DNA of 64,000 bases, taken from contig CACPBQ010000002.1 of NCBI GenBank assembly GCA_902632125.1, positions 62,001-126,000 on the forward strand. The letters are read 5' to 3'. Each line of letters begins with the position of its first letter. The first letter of the stretch is position 1. Origin of the DNA: Paracoccaceae bacterium (GTDB lineage Bacteria > Pseudomonadota > Alphaproteobacteria > Rhodobacterales > Rhodobacteraceae). Of the stretch, positions 1 to 7,898 are shown piece by piece. A program made the position numbers and the translations under genes. The notes under the pieces are model-generated. The model ran no database searches, was not told where the DNA came from, and saw only the letters and a list, made by a program, of their open reading frames with translations.

Positions 1-271
1 GAGACTTTTTGATTGGTGAAAAAAATAACCAAACATTAGGTGGAACTATGGATGGTCTGACTTTATTTAAGCATTTCAATTCAACAATTCGTTTATTTAT
101 ATTGATAATTTCTGCAAGCCATTCACCATCAAAGTTATTAAAAATATGAATTTGATCACTAACAGTTTGTCGCATAACAGAAAATAAGTAATTTGCTTGA
201 TCACGCCCCAAAGAAATGATTTGACCTGAGCAAATTTGATTTTTCACATATAGTCTTATTTTCACATTCAT
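1..271 (-). CDS. rsmE: 16S rRNA m3U1498 methyltransferase RsmE, N-terminal part (cut by window edge)
   Basis: Reading leftward from the ATG at 271 gives 90 residues with no stop, running off the window start. It begins MNVKIRLYVKNQICSGQ and contains NYLFSVMRQ, an IHIFNNFDGEW segment and the ending LFFSPIKKS. This matches the N-terminal PUA-like domain of RsmE (RNA binding, 'F/L-DG-x-x-E/W' strand) and the start of its SPOUT domain (L-F-x-P-I-K-K). RsmE methylates N3 of U1498 in the decoding region of 16S rRNA. The catalytic trefoil knot lies outside the window. A second start at 267 is out of frame. The gene is divergent from ubiA with only 11 bases between start codons, so its promoter must lie inside ubiA. 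Identification is by motif pattern; fairly sure. Confidence 0.8.
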   Translation of the reverse strand, partial: MNVKIRLYVKNQICSGQIISLGRDQANYLFSVMRQTVSDQIHIFNNFDGEWLAEIININKRIVELKCLNKVRPSIVPPNVWLFFSPIKKS

Positions 272-282
272 AGAGGCACCAT

Positions 283-1248
283 ATGTCGCAAAATTCAACA
301 AAGCTAGATAAACCAGGTCAAGTTGCTGACGCTATAACGGGTAACTGGGTGGATAATTTAGCTCCAATTAAACTCAGACCATACTTAAGACTGTCTCGGG
401 CAGATCGTCCAATTGGAACTTGGTTATTATTAATACCTTGTTGGTGGGGGTTATTGATTGGAATTTTGGAGGATGAAAAAGCTTCTGCAAGTGATTTTTG
501 GCTTTTTATTTCGTGCTCTATAGGTGCCTTTTTAATGCGTGGTGCTGGATGTACATGGAACGATATTTTGGACAGAAAAATTGATGGTGCAGTTGAAAGA
601 ACAAGATCAAGGCCACTTCCTTCTGGGCAAGTCACCTTAATTCAAGCAATTATTTGGATGATCGTTCAAGTTGGTTTAGCAAGCATTATTTTACTAAGCT
701 ATAATCTTAATGCAATAATATTGGGCTTGAGTTCACTGTTTTTGGTTGCGATTTATCCATTGGCAAAAAGGTTCACTTGGTGGCCACAGATATTTTTAGG
801 TCTTGCATTCAATTGGGGAATACTTTTGTTATTTGTGGCTCATATTGGAAGCTTAAACTGGCCAATACTCGCTCTGTACGCTTCTGGAATTTTTTGGACC
901 CTTTTTTATGATACAATTTACGCTTATCAAGACAGACAAGATGACTTGCTTGTAGGTGTAAAATCAACAGCTATTTTATTTGGAGAGAATGCAAAAAAAT
1001 GGTTAGTTATTTTTGTATTATTTTGCGTTTTTTTTATGGCGGTTTCTATATTTGTTATTACTCAAGAAAGAACACCTCTTTCGAAATTTGTATCCTCTTT
1101 TGGAGTGTTGGGTTTCTCAACTCATTTGTTTTTTCAATTGAAAAGGTTTGATGCAAAAAACTCTCACGTTCTGTTAATTCTATTTCGCTCCAACCGAAAT
1201 GCAGGCTTGGTTTTTGCGATCTTTCTTTTTTTGGCCATTTGGGTTTGA
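283..1248 (+). CDS. ubiA: 4-hydroxybenzoate polyprenyltransferase
   Basis: Integral membrane prenyltransferase that joins the polyprenyl tail to 4-hydroxybenzoate, the first committed step of ubiquinone synthesis, at the inner membrane. The protein (321 aa, normal for UbiA) has about eight hydrophobic segments and both Mg-diphosphate motifs: N93-D94-x-x-D97 within WNDILDRKIDGAVERTRSRP, and D210 followed by D217-x-x-D220-D221 (YDTIYAYQDRQDD). The GAVERTRSRPLPSG stretch is typical of UbiA rather than of haem-O or menaquinone prenyltransferases. AGAGG lies about six bases before the ATG. It is divergent from rsmE and followed 60 bases later by the OmpA/BON gene on the same strand. Confidence 0.93.
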   Translation: MSQNSTKLDKPGQVADAITGNWVDNLAPIKLRPYLRLSRADRPIGTWLLLIPCWWGLLIGILEDEKASASDFWLFISCSIGAFLMRGAGCTWNDILDRKIDGAVERTRSRPLPSGQVTLIQAIIWMIVQVGLASIILLSYNLNAIILGLSSLFLVAIYPLAKRFTWWPQIFLGLAFNWGILLLFVAHIGSLNWPILALYASGIFWTLFYDTIYAYQDRQDDLLVGVKSTAILFGENAKKWLVIFVLFCVFFMAVSIFVITQERTPLSKFVSSFGVLGFSTHLFFQLKRFDAKNSHVLLILFRSNRNAGLVFAIFLFLAIWV

Positions 1249-1308
1249 TTGCACAAATCATCACTTCGGCGTATTAAATTAGCGGACTTAATTATTTCGT
1301 GAGATACA

Positions 1309-3150
1309 ATGCGCTTACCAAGGATATTTTGGAATTATTTTTCCTTTTTCTTTGCGGCTGTAATATCAGTACTTGTCGCGACTTCGGCTATAAACTTCAT
1401 TGAAAAAAGCTCGCGTGATGAAATAAAAAAAGAACTGCTTTCTTCTGGAGTTGACTGGGCAAGAGTGGAAACAATGGGTTTGCAAGTTTTTCTAATAGGC
1501 AACGCTCCTGACGAAGCCGACAGATTTAGAGCTTTGAGTATTGCAGGTAATGTGGTCGATGCAGAGCGTTTGATCGATCAAATGAACATTATTGATAATT
1601 CAAGCATAGAACCTCCAAAACTGAAATTAGAAATTATAAAAAATGGAAACGATGTTTTTGTATTTGGAATTGTACCAGAGAATTTTAACAAATTGGCTCT
1701 GATAGGCTCGTTGCAAAGGCAAAATGGATCGTCTGGGAAGCTTAAAGATTTTATAGAGTATTCGAGTAATAAAGAAGATCAAAATTGGTCAAAAGCTGTT
1801 CGTTTTGGCTTATCTATTTTAGAGACAGTCGACCTAGCTAGGCTGGAAATAAAACCCAGTGTCATTCAGGGAGAAGTCATCGTTAAAAATTTACAGCAGA
1901 AAGATTTTTTAATAAAACAGTGGAGGAAAGATATTCCCAAAGGACTTAGGCAGAAAATAAATATAAAATCTCCCCGTCCGTTAATCATACCATTTTCTTT
2001 CAGGGCTACAAAAGGTGAAGGTTTTTTGCGTTTAGACGCTTGCAGTGCTGACAATAAAGAAACGGCATCTGAAATTTTAAACGAAGTTGTAAAACTGTCT
2101 GGGAAAAAAGGCTTGAAATGTGAAATAGGCCTTGGGCAGCCCTCGGATAATTGGTTTGAAGTTGTTTTGAGTTCACTAAATGCATTGTCGCAAATAGATG
2201 AAGGGTCAGTAACCGTTATAAATGATGAAATTTCATTTGTTGTACAGAAAATGGAGTCAGAGCAAGAATTTCAGAAGGTGTTAAAAATATTTGAAGACGC
2301 TTTGCCAAACGATTATTTGTTGAATGCTAAACTTATAACAAATAGCGACGGAGAAGAAGATATTGGTGGATCGGTTGTCCTTACCCTGAGCCCAGAGGGT
2401 TTGTTCCAGATGAATGGCACAGTTCGTTTTAAGACTACTAAAATTACTCTTACCAGTTTGGCGGAAGCCAAGTTCGGCAAAGATTTTGTAAACAACAAAC
2501 TCAAAATTGATGCCTCCATGCCTCAAGATTTGAGTGATTTAATAATGTTTGGTATCGAAGCGATTTCGTTCCTTAAAAATGGATTTATTTTGATCAATAA
2601 TTCTGAAGTTTCCGTTTCTGGTGAAGCAAATGAACCAAATATTGCAGTTAAGATTGCGCAAACTTTTTATGGAAATTTAGCTTCAAATCAACCTTTAAAA
2701 ACAAAGGTTAGTTATGTTGAACCTCCTAAGCTTGTCGAGCCTGACGGTCCAACTGATGAAGAGTGTTTAGAAAGTGTTGATAGCCTACTTGTTGAAAGGA
2801 AAATAACTTTTGAACCTAGCTCGGATCGCATAAATTTAGATGGTCAACAATTGTTGGACGAAATAGCAGATGTTCTTCGTAGTTGTGATGAATTATCACT
2901 AGAAATAGCAGGTCATACAGATAGCCAAGGTCGAGAGCAGATGAATCTGCAACTATCGCAGTCGCGTGCAAGTGCAGTTTTAATAGAGCTTCAGAGAAGA
3001 AAGGTACTCACAACTAATTATCTCGCCAAAGGATATGGTGAACTACAACCTATTGCTGATAATGATACCGAAGAGGGTCGCGAAATTAATAGACGAATTG
3101 AATTTAAATTAGCGCCAAACAAAGAAGCGGAAAGAAATAAGAGTGATTAA
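1309..3150 (+). CDS. OmpA-family envelope protein with BON-like repeats
   Basis: A 613-residue envelope protein. Residues 8-28 are a single hydrophobic signal-anchor. The middle (about 60-480) is a long alpha/beta region with BON-like repeats, as in OsmY-type proteins. The C-terminus (about 495-605) is an OmpA/MotB peptidoglycan-binding domain: ITFEPSSDRIN, then AGHTDSQG, LSQSRASAV, and GYGELQPIADNDTEEGREINRRIEF, which carries the aspartate and arginine that bind diaminopimelate. It probably tethers the inner membrane or periplasmic machinery to the cell wall. The next gene starts directly after its stop codon and encodes a coiled-coil membrane protein, so the two are probably translated together. 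The domain call is firm; the cellular role is inferred. Confidence 0.8.
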   Translation: MRLPRIFWNYFSFFFAAVISVLVATSAINFIEKSSRDEIKKELLSSGVDWARVETMGLQVFLIGNAPDEADRFRALSIAGNVVDAERLIDQMNIIDNSSIEPPKLKLEIIKNGNDVFVFGIVPENFNKLALIGSLQRQNGSSGKLKDFIEYSSNKEDQNWSKAVRFGLSILETVDLARLEIKPSVIQGEVIVKNLQQKDFLIKQWRKDIPKGLRQKINIKSPRPLIIPFSFRATKGEGFLRLDACSADNKETASEILNEVVKLSGKKGLKCEIGLGQPSDNWFEVVLSSLNALSQIDEGSVTVINDEISFVVQKMESEQEFQKVLKIFEDALPNDYLLNAKLITNSDGEEDIGGSVVLTLSPEGLFQMNGTVRFKTTKITLTSLAEAKFGKDFVNNKLKIDASMPQDLSDLIMFGIEAISFLKNGFILINNSEVSVSGEANEPNIAVKIAQTFYGNLASNQPLKTKVSYVEPPKLVEPDGPTDEECLESVDSLLVERKITFEPSSDRINLDGQQLLDEIADVLRSCDELSLEIAGHTDSQGREQMNLQLSQSRASAVLIELQRRKVLTTNYLAKGYGELQPIADNDTEEGREINRRIEFKLAPNKEAERNKSD

Positions 3151-3462
3151 ATGAATAGAGAAGAGTTTATAATAAGCGCTGCATTAGTGTTGTTTCTTGC
3201 TTTTTTACTGGGCTGGCTTTCACGTTGGTTTCTGCAGCGTCTTAACATGGTCTCAGAAAAGGATTTAAAAGACCTAAATAAGATTTCTGCGGCTTTACTT
3301 GAAGCAGAGAAAGGCAATGAAAAAGCAAGAAATATAGAGTTAGAACTTAATAAAAAAATCTCGCAGCTAGAGGCTGAGTTAGAAGCAGCCATGGACGGGT
3401 TGCGAGCCGCACGCCTAGAAACAGAGGAATTAGAGTCGTCTCTAGTGGAAAAAAAGCGTTAA
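3151..3462 (+). CDS. Small single-pass membrane protein with a coiled coil (hypothetical)
   Basis: A 103-residue protein whose ATG abuts the TAA of the OmpA/BON gene, with no intergenic base. Residues 8-28 are a transmembrane helix (ISAALVLFLAFLLGW). Residues 36-102 are highly charged with a leucine/alanine heptad pattern, consistent with a long coiled coil rich in Glu and Lys. I recognise no catalytic domain. The zero-gap coupling and shared membrane location suggest that it partners the OmpA/BON protein, perhaps as a spacer or oligomerisation subunit. It could also be a YhcB-like division or envelope factor, but no specific motif supports that. Confidence 0.7.
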   Translation: MNREEFIISAALVLFLAFLLGWLSRWFLQRLNMVSEKDLKDLNKISAALLEAEKGNEKARNIELELNKKISQLEAELEAAMDGLRAARLETEELESSLVEKKR

Positions 3463-3483
3463 AGTGAAATTTTTTATGTAAAA

Positions 3484-3930
3484 TCATTGCCAACGGCTTA
3501 AAGCTGTCTCATCCTCGCTTGCAGACTCCACCCAATTTTCTTCACCGTTTAAAACTTCTTTTTTCCAAAAAGGAGCCTTGCTTTTAAGATAATCCATTAG
3601 ATATTCGGCTGCTTCGAAGGCTTCTATCCTGTGCTCAGCTGCTGTCGCAACCATCATAATTGGTTCGCCTGGATCCAGTTTCCCATAGCGATGTATTACA
3701 AGTGCATCACTTATTTTCCAACGTTTAAAAGCTTCTTCTACGATCAAATGTATTTGCTTTTCGGTCATACCTGGATAATGCTCGATTACCATGTAATCAA
3801 GTGTTTGTGATTTTTGTCCCCTAACAATTCCTGTAAAGGTTACCAAAGCTCCAATGTTCTCTAATGTTGCACTGAAATTTTTTATCTCTGTAGAAAAATC
3901 AAAAAATTCATTTTGAACCGAAATACGCAA
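3484..3930 (-). CDS. moaE: Molybdopterin synthase catalytic subunit
   Basis: Large subunit of molybdopterin synthase. It transfers two sulfurs from MoaD thiocarboxylate to cyclic pyranopterin monophosphate (cytosol, molybdenum cofactor pathway). 148 aa, normal length. Visible signatures: GALVTFTGIVRGQ near residues 27-39, the YPGMTEKQI stretch, IHRYGKLDPGEPIMMVATAAEHR at 79-101, and the lysine-rich active-site loop LKSKAPFWKKE (K118, K123/K124). It ends a leftward run, five bases after moaD. No other Mo-cofactor genes are in the window. Confidence 0.95.
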   Translation of the reverse strand: MRISVQNEFFDFSTEIKNFSATLENIGALVTFTGIVRGQKSQTLDYMVIEHYPGMTEKQIHLIVEEAFKRWKISDALVIHRYGKLDPGEPIMMVATAAEHRIEAFEAAEYLMDYLKSKAPFWKKEVLNGEENWVESASEDETALSRWQ

Positions 3931-3935
3931 GTGGG

Positions 3936-4184
3936 TTAACCTCCCGTCATAGGCGGAAAAAAAGCTATTTCCGTTGCTTCTACTATCGACGCATCAAAAT
4001 CTGCTAATTCTTGGTTGATAGCAACTCGAAAAGAGCCTAAATCCGAAAACACTTCAGAATAACGAATATCCTTTTTCTTAAGCTCTTCAATAAGTTCTAA
4101 AACGGTAGTGGCACTTGTTTCAATACTCTCACCAGATTTTCCAATCCTTTCTCGTATCCAGGAAAAATAAATTAAGTCTACCAT
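3936..4184 (-). CDS. moaD: Molybdopterin synthase sulfur carrier subunit
   Basis: Ubiquitin-fold sulfur carrier (82 aa) that delivers sulfur to MoaE. It ends in the required Gly-Gly (FFPPMTGG, residues 75-82), where the thiocarboxylate forms after adenylation by a MoeB-type enzyme. The N-terminus VDLIYFSWIRERIGKSGE is typical MoaD. One base separates it from pgsA upstream and five from moaE downstream, so all three are surely co-transcribed. Confidence 0.95.
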   Translation of the reverse strand: MVDLIYFSWIRERIGKSGESIETSATTVLELIEELKKKDIRYSEVFSDLGSFRVAINQELADFDASIVEATEIAFFPPMTGG

Positions 4185-4185
4185 T

Positions 4186-4806
4186 TTAACCTTTTAAATA
4201 CGGCCAAGCCTTTTTTAGGTATTCAAAGCCTGACATTAGCGTTAGTGCCGCAGCAAGCCAAAGGAAAATAAGACCAAAATTACTGGCATAAAACATACAA
4301 TCGGACAAAAACTCCAGATTTTTTGCGTTTATCTTATCTTTTGCTGACAGGGTAATGTGATAATGTTCGAACACGCCATGTGAGAACAAAATAGCTATAG
4401 CCACCATTTGTGCAGAAGTTTTTAACTTGGCGATTTTCGTGACCTTAAGAAGCTTTGTCTTATCGCCCAAGTATTCTCGCAGTCCCGATATAAATACTTC
4501 CCTAAACATTATAACTGTCGCTGGTAATACTAGCCAAGGTGACATACTTGAATAGCCGACAATGACCATCAAAGCTATTACAACCATTGCTTTGTCCGCT
4601 ATTGGATCAAGCATTGAGCCAAGTTTAGTTTCTTGAGCCCAAGCTCTTGCGAGAAAACCGTCAAACCAGTCCGTAACAGCTGCCCCGATAAATAGCAAAA
4701 GTGCAAACCAATCTGCATATGGTCTGTTAAAGTATAAAAACATTACTGCCAAAGCTGGCGCTGCGATTAATCTCATAACCGTTAGTATGTTGGGTGTTGT
4801 CCACAT
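4186..4806 (-). CDS. pgsA: CDP-diacylglycerol-glycerol-3-phosphate 3-phosphatidyltransferase
   Basis: Inner-membrane enzyme making phosphatidylglycerophosphate from CDP-diacylglycerol and glycerol-3-phosphate, the committed step to phosphatidylglycerol. The CDP-alcohol phosphotransferase motif D-G-x2-A-R-x8-G-x3-D-x3-D is complete: D49, G50, A53, R54, G63, D67, D71, with D46 just before. 206 aa with about five hydrophobic segments, slightly longer than the E. coli enzyme because of a soluble loop near residues 130-165. PgsA is favoured over PssA by length and the early NILTVMRLI start. It precedes moaD by one base. Confidence 0.93.
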   Translation of the reverse strand: MWTTPNILTVMRLIAAPALAVMFLYFNRPYADWFALLLFIGAAVTDWFDGFLARAWAQETKLGSMLDPIADKAMVVIALMVIVGYSSMSPWLVLPATVIMFREVFISGLREYLGDKTKLLKVTKIAKLKTSAQMVAIAILFSHGVFEHYHITLSAKDKINAKNLEFLSDCMFYASNFGLIFLWLAAALTLMSGFEYLKKAWPYLKG

Positions 4807-4862
4807 TTTGAATTCTTATAATTTATGAGCTTTTGATCAATTTATTGGTTCATATTAATTCG

Positions 4863-5309
4863 CTAGTCATTTTTTTTGAGGATTTCCAATATTTTCATAA
4901 CAGCGAATTCGTAGCCTCGAACTCCGAGGCCTGCTATAACGCCATCGGCTCGTAAAGAAACATATGATTGATGACGAAATGTTTCCCGTTTATGGATATT
5001 AGATACGTGAACTTCGATCACTGGCCCTTCAAAAGCTATAAGTGCATCCATAATTGCAATAGACGTATGTGAAAAAGCAGCTGGATTTATGACAATACCA
5101 GCGCCAGACTCTCTTGCCTCATGTATCCAATCAATTAAATCTGCTTCGTTATTTGACTGCCGTAGGTCAATTTTTAAACCTTCATTGCTAACTATTTTAC
5201 TGCATAATTTTTCCACATCATTTAATGTTTCGTATCCATAGAGCTCCGGCTGCCTCTTTCCCAAAAGGTTCATATTGGGGCCATTGAGGACATATATCGT
5301 GTCAGTCAT
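4863..5309 (-). CDS. aroQ: Type II 3-dehydroquinate dehydratase
   Basis: Dehydrates 3-dehydroquinate to 3-dehydroshikimate in aromatic amino-acid synthesis; dodecameric cytosolic enzyme. 148 aa, the standard type II length. Signatures: [17 protein letters not shown] (residues 9-25, with R19 and catalytic Y24), the [16 protein letters not shown] helix, [16 protein letters not shown] with the catalytic His, and [18 protein letters not shown]. It lies between uppP (54 bases upstream) and pgsA (56 bases downstream) on the same strand. Confidence 0.95.
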   Translation of the reverse strand: MTDTIYVLNGPNMNLLGKRQPELYGYETLNDVEKLCSKIVSNEGLKIDLRQSNNEADLIDWIHEARESGAGIVINPAAFSHTSIAIMDALIAFEGPVIEVHVSNIHKRETFRHQSYVSLRADGVIAGLGVRGYEFAVMKILEILKKND

Positions 5310-5363
5310 TTGCTTATCCTTTTTAGTCCTTTGATCATTGGGTTGATTTTGATTGATGCAATA

Positions 5364-6170
5364 TTACTTAACAGCCCATATTACTAAAAAACTTCCGAGC
5401 AACACTCTATATAAAACATACGGAGTAAAATTAACAGTCGTTAATAACCGCATCATTAAACTAAGGGCCCCAAAAGCCGCCAGTGCAGAGATAGTTATGG
5501 CTAAGACAATCTCAAACCAGTTTATTGAAATATTTTCAAAGCCTAAAGAAAAAAACTCCAAAGTAGCGGCTGCAATAATTGTGGGTATCGACATGAGCAT
5601 AGAAATTTTTATCGCGCTTGACCTATCATAATTTAAAAAGCGTGCACCTGTTATTGTTATTCCAGATCTCGAAGTGCCAGGAATCAATGCGAGCATCTGC
5701 CAAAATCCTAGTAGTAGAGCGTGTCTAATCGTCCAATCAGATACTTTTACATTTACTTGTTCGTTTTTGTCGGAAAACCAAAGCAAAATACCAAAACCTA
5801 TCATAGCTATACCAATTATAAGGGTGCTTTCTCTAATGTAATCGTATAAGCCTAAATATTTTAATGTAGCGCCTAAAATTGCTGTGGGAATCGTTGCCAC
5901 TATTAAGCAGATAAATAAATTGCTATCGTGACCATTTTTATTTCCATAAAAGAATTTTACTGCGCTTGCCAAAACCACTTTTATATCAATCCAGAAAAAT
6001 GCTATTACAGCAAATAGACTGCCGAGGTGAACTGAAATATCTATTAGAAGGCCTTGGTCTTTATTTCCACTGAATGTTGGAAATAAAATAAGATGGGCGC
6101 TCGAAGATACCGGTAAAAACTCGGTAATACCTTGAATCAACGATAAAAAAAGTACGTTGAGAAGTTCCAT
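5364..6170 (-). CDS. uppP: Undecaprenyl-diphosphate phosphatase
   Basis: Membrane phosphatase (BacA family) that recycles undecaprenyl diphosphate to the monophosphate carrier for peptidoglycan and LPS synthesis. I chose the ATG at 6170 (MELLNVLFLSLIQG), which gives 268 aa, the family length. A start at 6206 adds a 12-residue hydrophilic stretch that the family lacks. Both active-site motifs are present: QGITEFLPVSSSAHLIL (E17, S23-S25, H27) and PGTSRSGITITG. About eight membrane helices. First gene of the leftward uppP-aroQ-pgsA-moaD-moaE run, divergent from gltD across 212 bases. Confidence 0.93.
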   Translation of the reverse strand: MELLNVLFLSLIQGITEFLPVSSSAHLILFPTFSGNKDQGLLIDISVHLGSLFAVIAFFWIDIKVVLASAVKFFYGNKNGHDSNLFICLIVATIPTAILGATLKYLGLYDYIRESTLIIGIAMIGFGILLWFSDKNEQVNVKVSDWTIRHALLLGFWQMLALIPGTSRSGITITGARFLNYDRSSAIKISMLMSIPTIIAAATLEFFSLGFENISINWFEIVLAITISALAAFGALSLMMRLLTTVNFTPYVLYRVLLGSFLVIWAVK

Positions 6171-6289
6171 TTCTAAAACCCATTCTGAATATTGAGACCT
6201 ATACACTAAAAAATGGTGGATGGCATTTCCTAAATTATAACCGAAACGGACCTAAATTTCATTATTTTTATAAATTAAATTTCTTTAGG

Positions 6290-6318
6290 TTGATTTTTTT
6301 TATTAAATAGGTCATAAA
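6290..6318 (+). promoter_or_regulatory. Candidate sigma-70-type promoter for gltD-gltB
   Basis: TTGATT at 6290-6295 and CATAAA at 6313-6318 with a 17-base spacer, about 65 bases before the gltD start. It is preceded by an inverted repeat ACCTAAA / TTTAGGT (6250-6256 and 6285-6291) that could be a regulator site. A second -10-like TATAAA lies at 6347-6352 without a good -35. The region is very AT-rich, so chance matches are likely. Confidence 0.35.
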
Positions 6319-6382
6319 TACTTACTTTTCTTTTGAAAAAAACTAGTATAAAACGGCAGTTTATGGGAAACGGAGGCCAACA

Positions 6383-7858
6383 GTGGCAAAGCAACCAATG
6401 TTGAAATTTGTAAAGTTTGAAAGGCAGATGCCTGAAAAGCGTATAGCTGGAATACGCAATAAGGATTTTTTAGAAATCTATTCAGAGTTTGCAGGCGTTA
6501 AAGCAGAAGAACAAGCAAGCCGATGCAGTCAATGCGGAGTACCTTACTGTCAGTCCCATTGTCCTCTTCACAATAATATCCCCGACTGGCTTAAACTTAC
6601 AGCAGAAGGGCGGTTGCAGGAGGCTTATGAAGCAAGCCAAGCAACAAACACTTTTCCAGAGATATGCGGAAGAATTTGTCCTCAGGATCGATTGTGTGAA
6701 GGCAACTGCGTTATTGAGCAATCGGGTCATGAGACAGTGACAATAGGAGCTCTGGAAAAATATATAACAGATACCGCATGGGAAGAGGGTTGGGTTAAAG
6801 TGAAAAAGCCCACTAAAAGTATCGATCGAAGCGTTGGGATAATTGGTGCCGGTCCCGGCGGTCTTGCCGCAGCAGACATACTTAGGCAAGAAGGGTTAGA
6901 GGTAACTATTTATGACCGCTACGATAGAGCCGGCGGACTTTTGACGTATGGAATTCCGGGATTTAAATTAGAAAAAGATATTGTTGTGCGACGGAACGAG
7001 CAACTTGTAAAGAGTGGTGTAAAATTCGTTTTGAATACAAATGTTGGAGTAGATATTACCTTTGACGAAATTCGAGAAAAGCATGATTTTGTTATATTAG
7101 CAACTGGCGTCTACAAAGCGCGTGAGCTAGATATTCCAAATGGCAATTTAAATGGAAAAGTAGCAGCTCTGGATTATTTGACTGCCTCAAACAAATTAAG
7201 TTTTGGCGATAGAGTGAAAGAGTTTGAAGCAGGAGCATATAATGCAGATGGGAAAAAAGTTGTAGTAATTGGAGGCGGTGATACGGCTATGGATTGTGTT
7301 CGTACTGCTGTGAGACAGGGAGCAACTTCAGTAAAATGTTTATATAGGCGTGACCGAGCAAACATGCCTGGTTCACAAAGGGAGGTTCAAAACGCTGAGG
7401 AAGAAGGAGTTATTTTTGAGTGGCTCACTTCACCCAGGAGTTTATCCAACAACCTAAAAATTAATGATTTGTCAAATTTTGAAGCCCAAGAAGGTGATCT
7501 AAAAGGTATAATAGTTAAGAAAATGCGGCTTGGAGATCCCGATGCGACAGGCCGTAGAACTCCAGAGGAAATTGCGGGATCTGAATACCTTGAGGAAGCA
7601 GATTTAGTTATTGAAGCGTTGGGTTTTGAGCCGGAAGACCTTCCGACACTTTGGGACCAACCGGAGCTTCCTGTTTCACGTTGGGGAACGATAAAAGTCG
7701 AGTACGGTACAGGAAGAACAAATCTAGAAAATGTATACGCTGTAGGCGACATTGTTCGTGGTGCGTCTTTAGTAGTTTGGGCAATTAAAGATGGTCGGGA
7801 AGCGGCTAATGCAATTCTGAACGAAATATCGGTCACCAACGTAATCGCGGCTGAATAA
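6383..7858 (+). CDS. gltD: Glutamate synthase (NADPH) small subunit
   Basis: Small subunit of GOGAT. It takes electrons from NADPH through FAD and 4Fe-4S clusters to the large subunit, which makes two glutamates from glutamine and 2-oxoglutarate. 491 aa. Starts with GTG at 6383 behind a strong GGAGG (6372-6376). Cluster cysteines C48, C51, C56, C60 and C95, C99, C105, C109 are all present, followed by the FAD site (GIIGAGPGGLAAADIL), the NADPH site (VVVIGGGDTAMDC) and the C-terminal YAVGDIVRGASLVVWAI. It lies upstream of gltB, the reverse of the E. coli order but usual in Rhodobacterales. Confidence 0.97.
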   Translation: MAKQPMLKFVKFERQMPEKRIAGIRNKDFLEIYSEFAGVKAEEQASRCSQCGVPYCQSHCPLHNNIPDWLKLTAEGRLQEAYEASQATNTFPEICGRICPQDRLCEGNCVIEQSGHETVTIGALEKYITDTAWEEGWVKVKKPTKSIDRSVGIIGAGPGGLAAADILRQEGLEVTIYDRYDRAGGLLTYGIPGFKLEKDIVVRRNEQLVKSGVKFVLNTNVGVDITFDEIREKHDFVILATGVYKARELDIPNGNLNGKVAALDYLTASNKLSFGDRVKEFEAGAYNADGKKVVVIGGGDTAMDCVRTAVRQGATSVKCLYRRDRANMPGSQREVQNAEEEGVIFEWLTSPRSLSNNLKINDLSNFEAQEGDLKGIIVKKMRLGDPDATGRRTPEEIAGSEYLEEADLVIEALGFEPEDLPTLWDQPELPVSRWGTIKVEYGTGRTNLENVYAVGDIVRGASLVVWAIKDGREAANAILNEISVTNVIAAE

Positions 7859-7898
7859 GGTCACTGAAAAAAAAAGAGAAACACCGGAATAACAAGTA

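Noticed and set aside
5353-5631. Open frames antisense to uppP, dnaJ, nusA, infB and other long genes
   Set aside because: They mirror the codon bias of well-identified genes on the other strand and show no family signature.
6250-6300. Inverted repeat ACCTAAA/TTTAGGT followed by a T run before gltD, as a terminator
   Set aside because: No rightward gene lies upstream to need it, and the loop of about 28 bases is too long for an intrinsic terminator; a regulator site remains possible.
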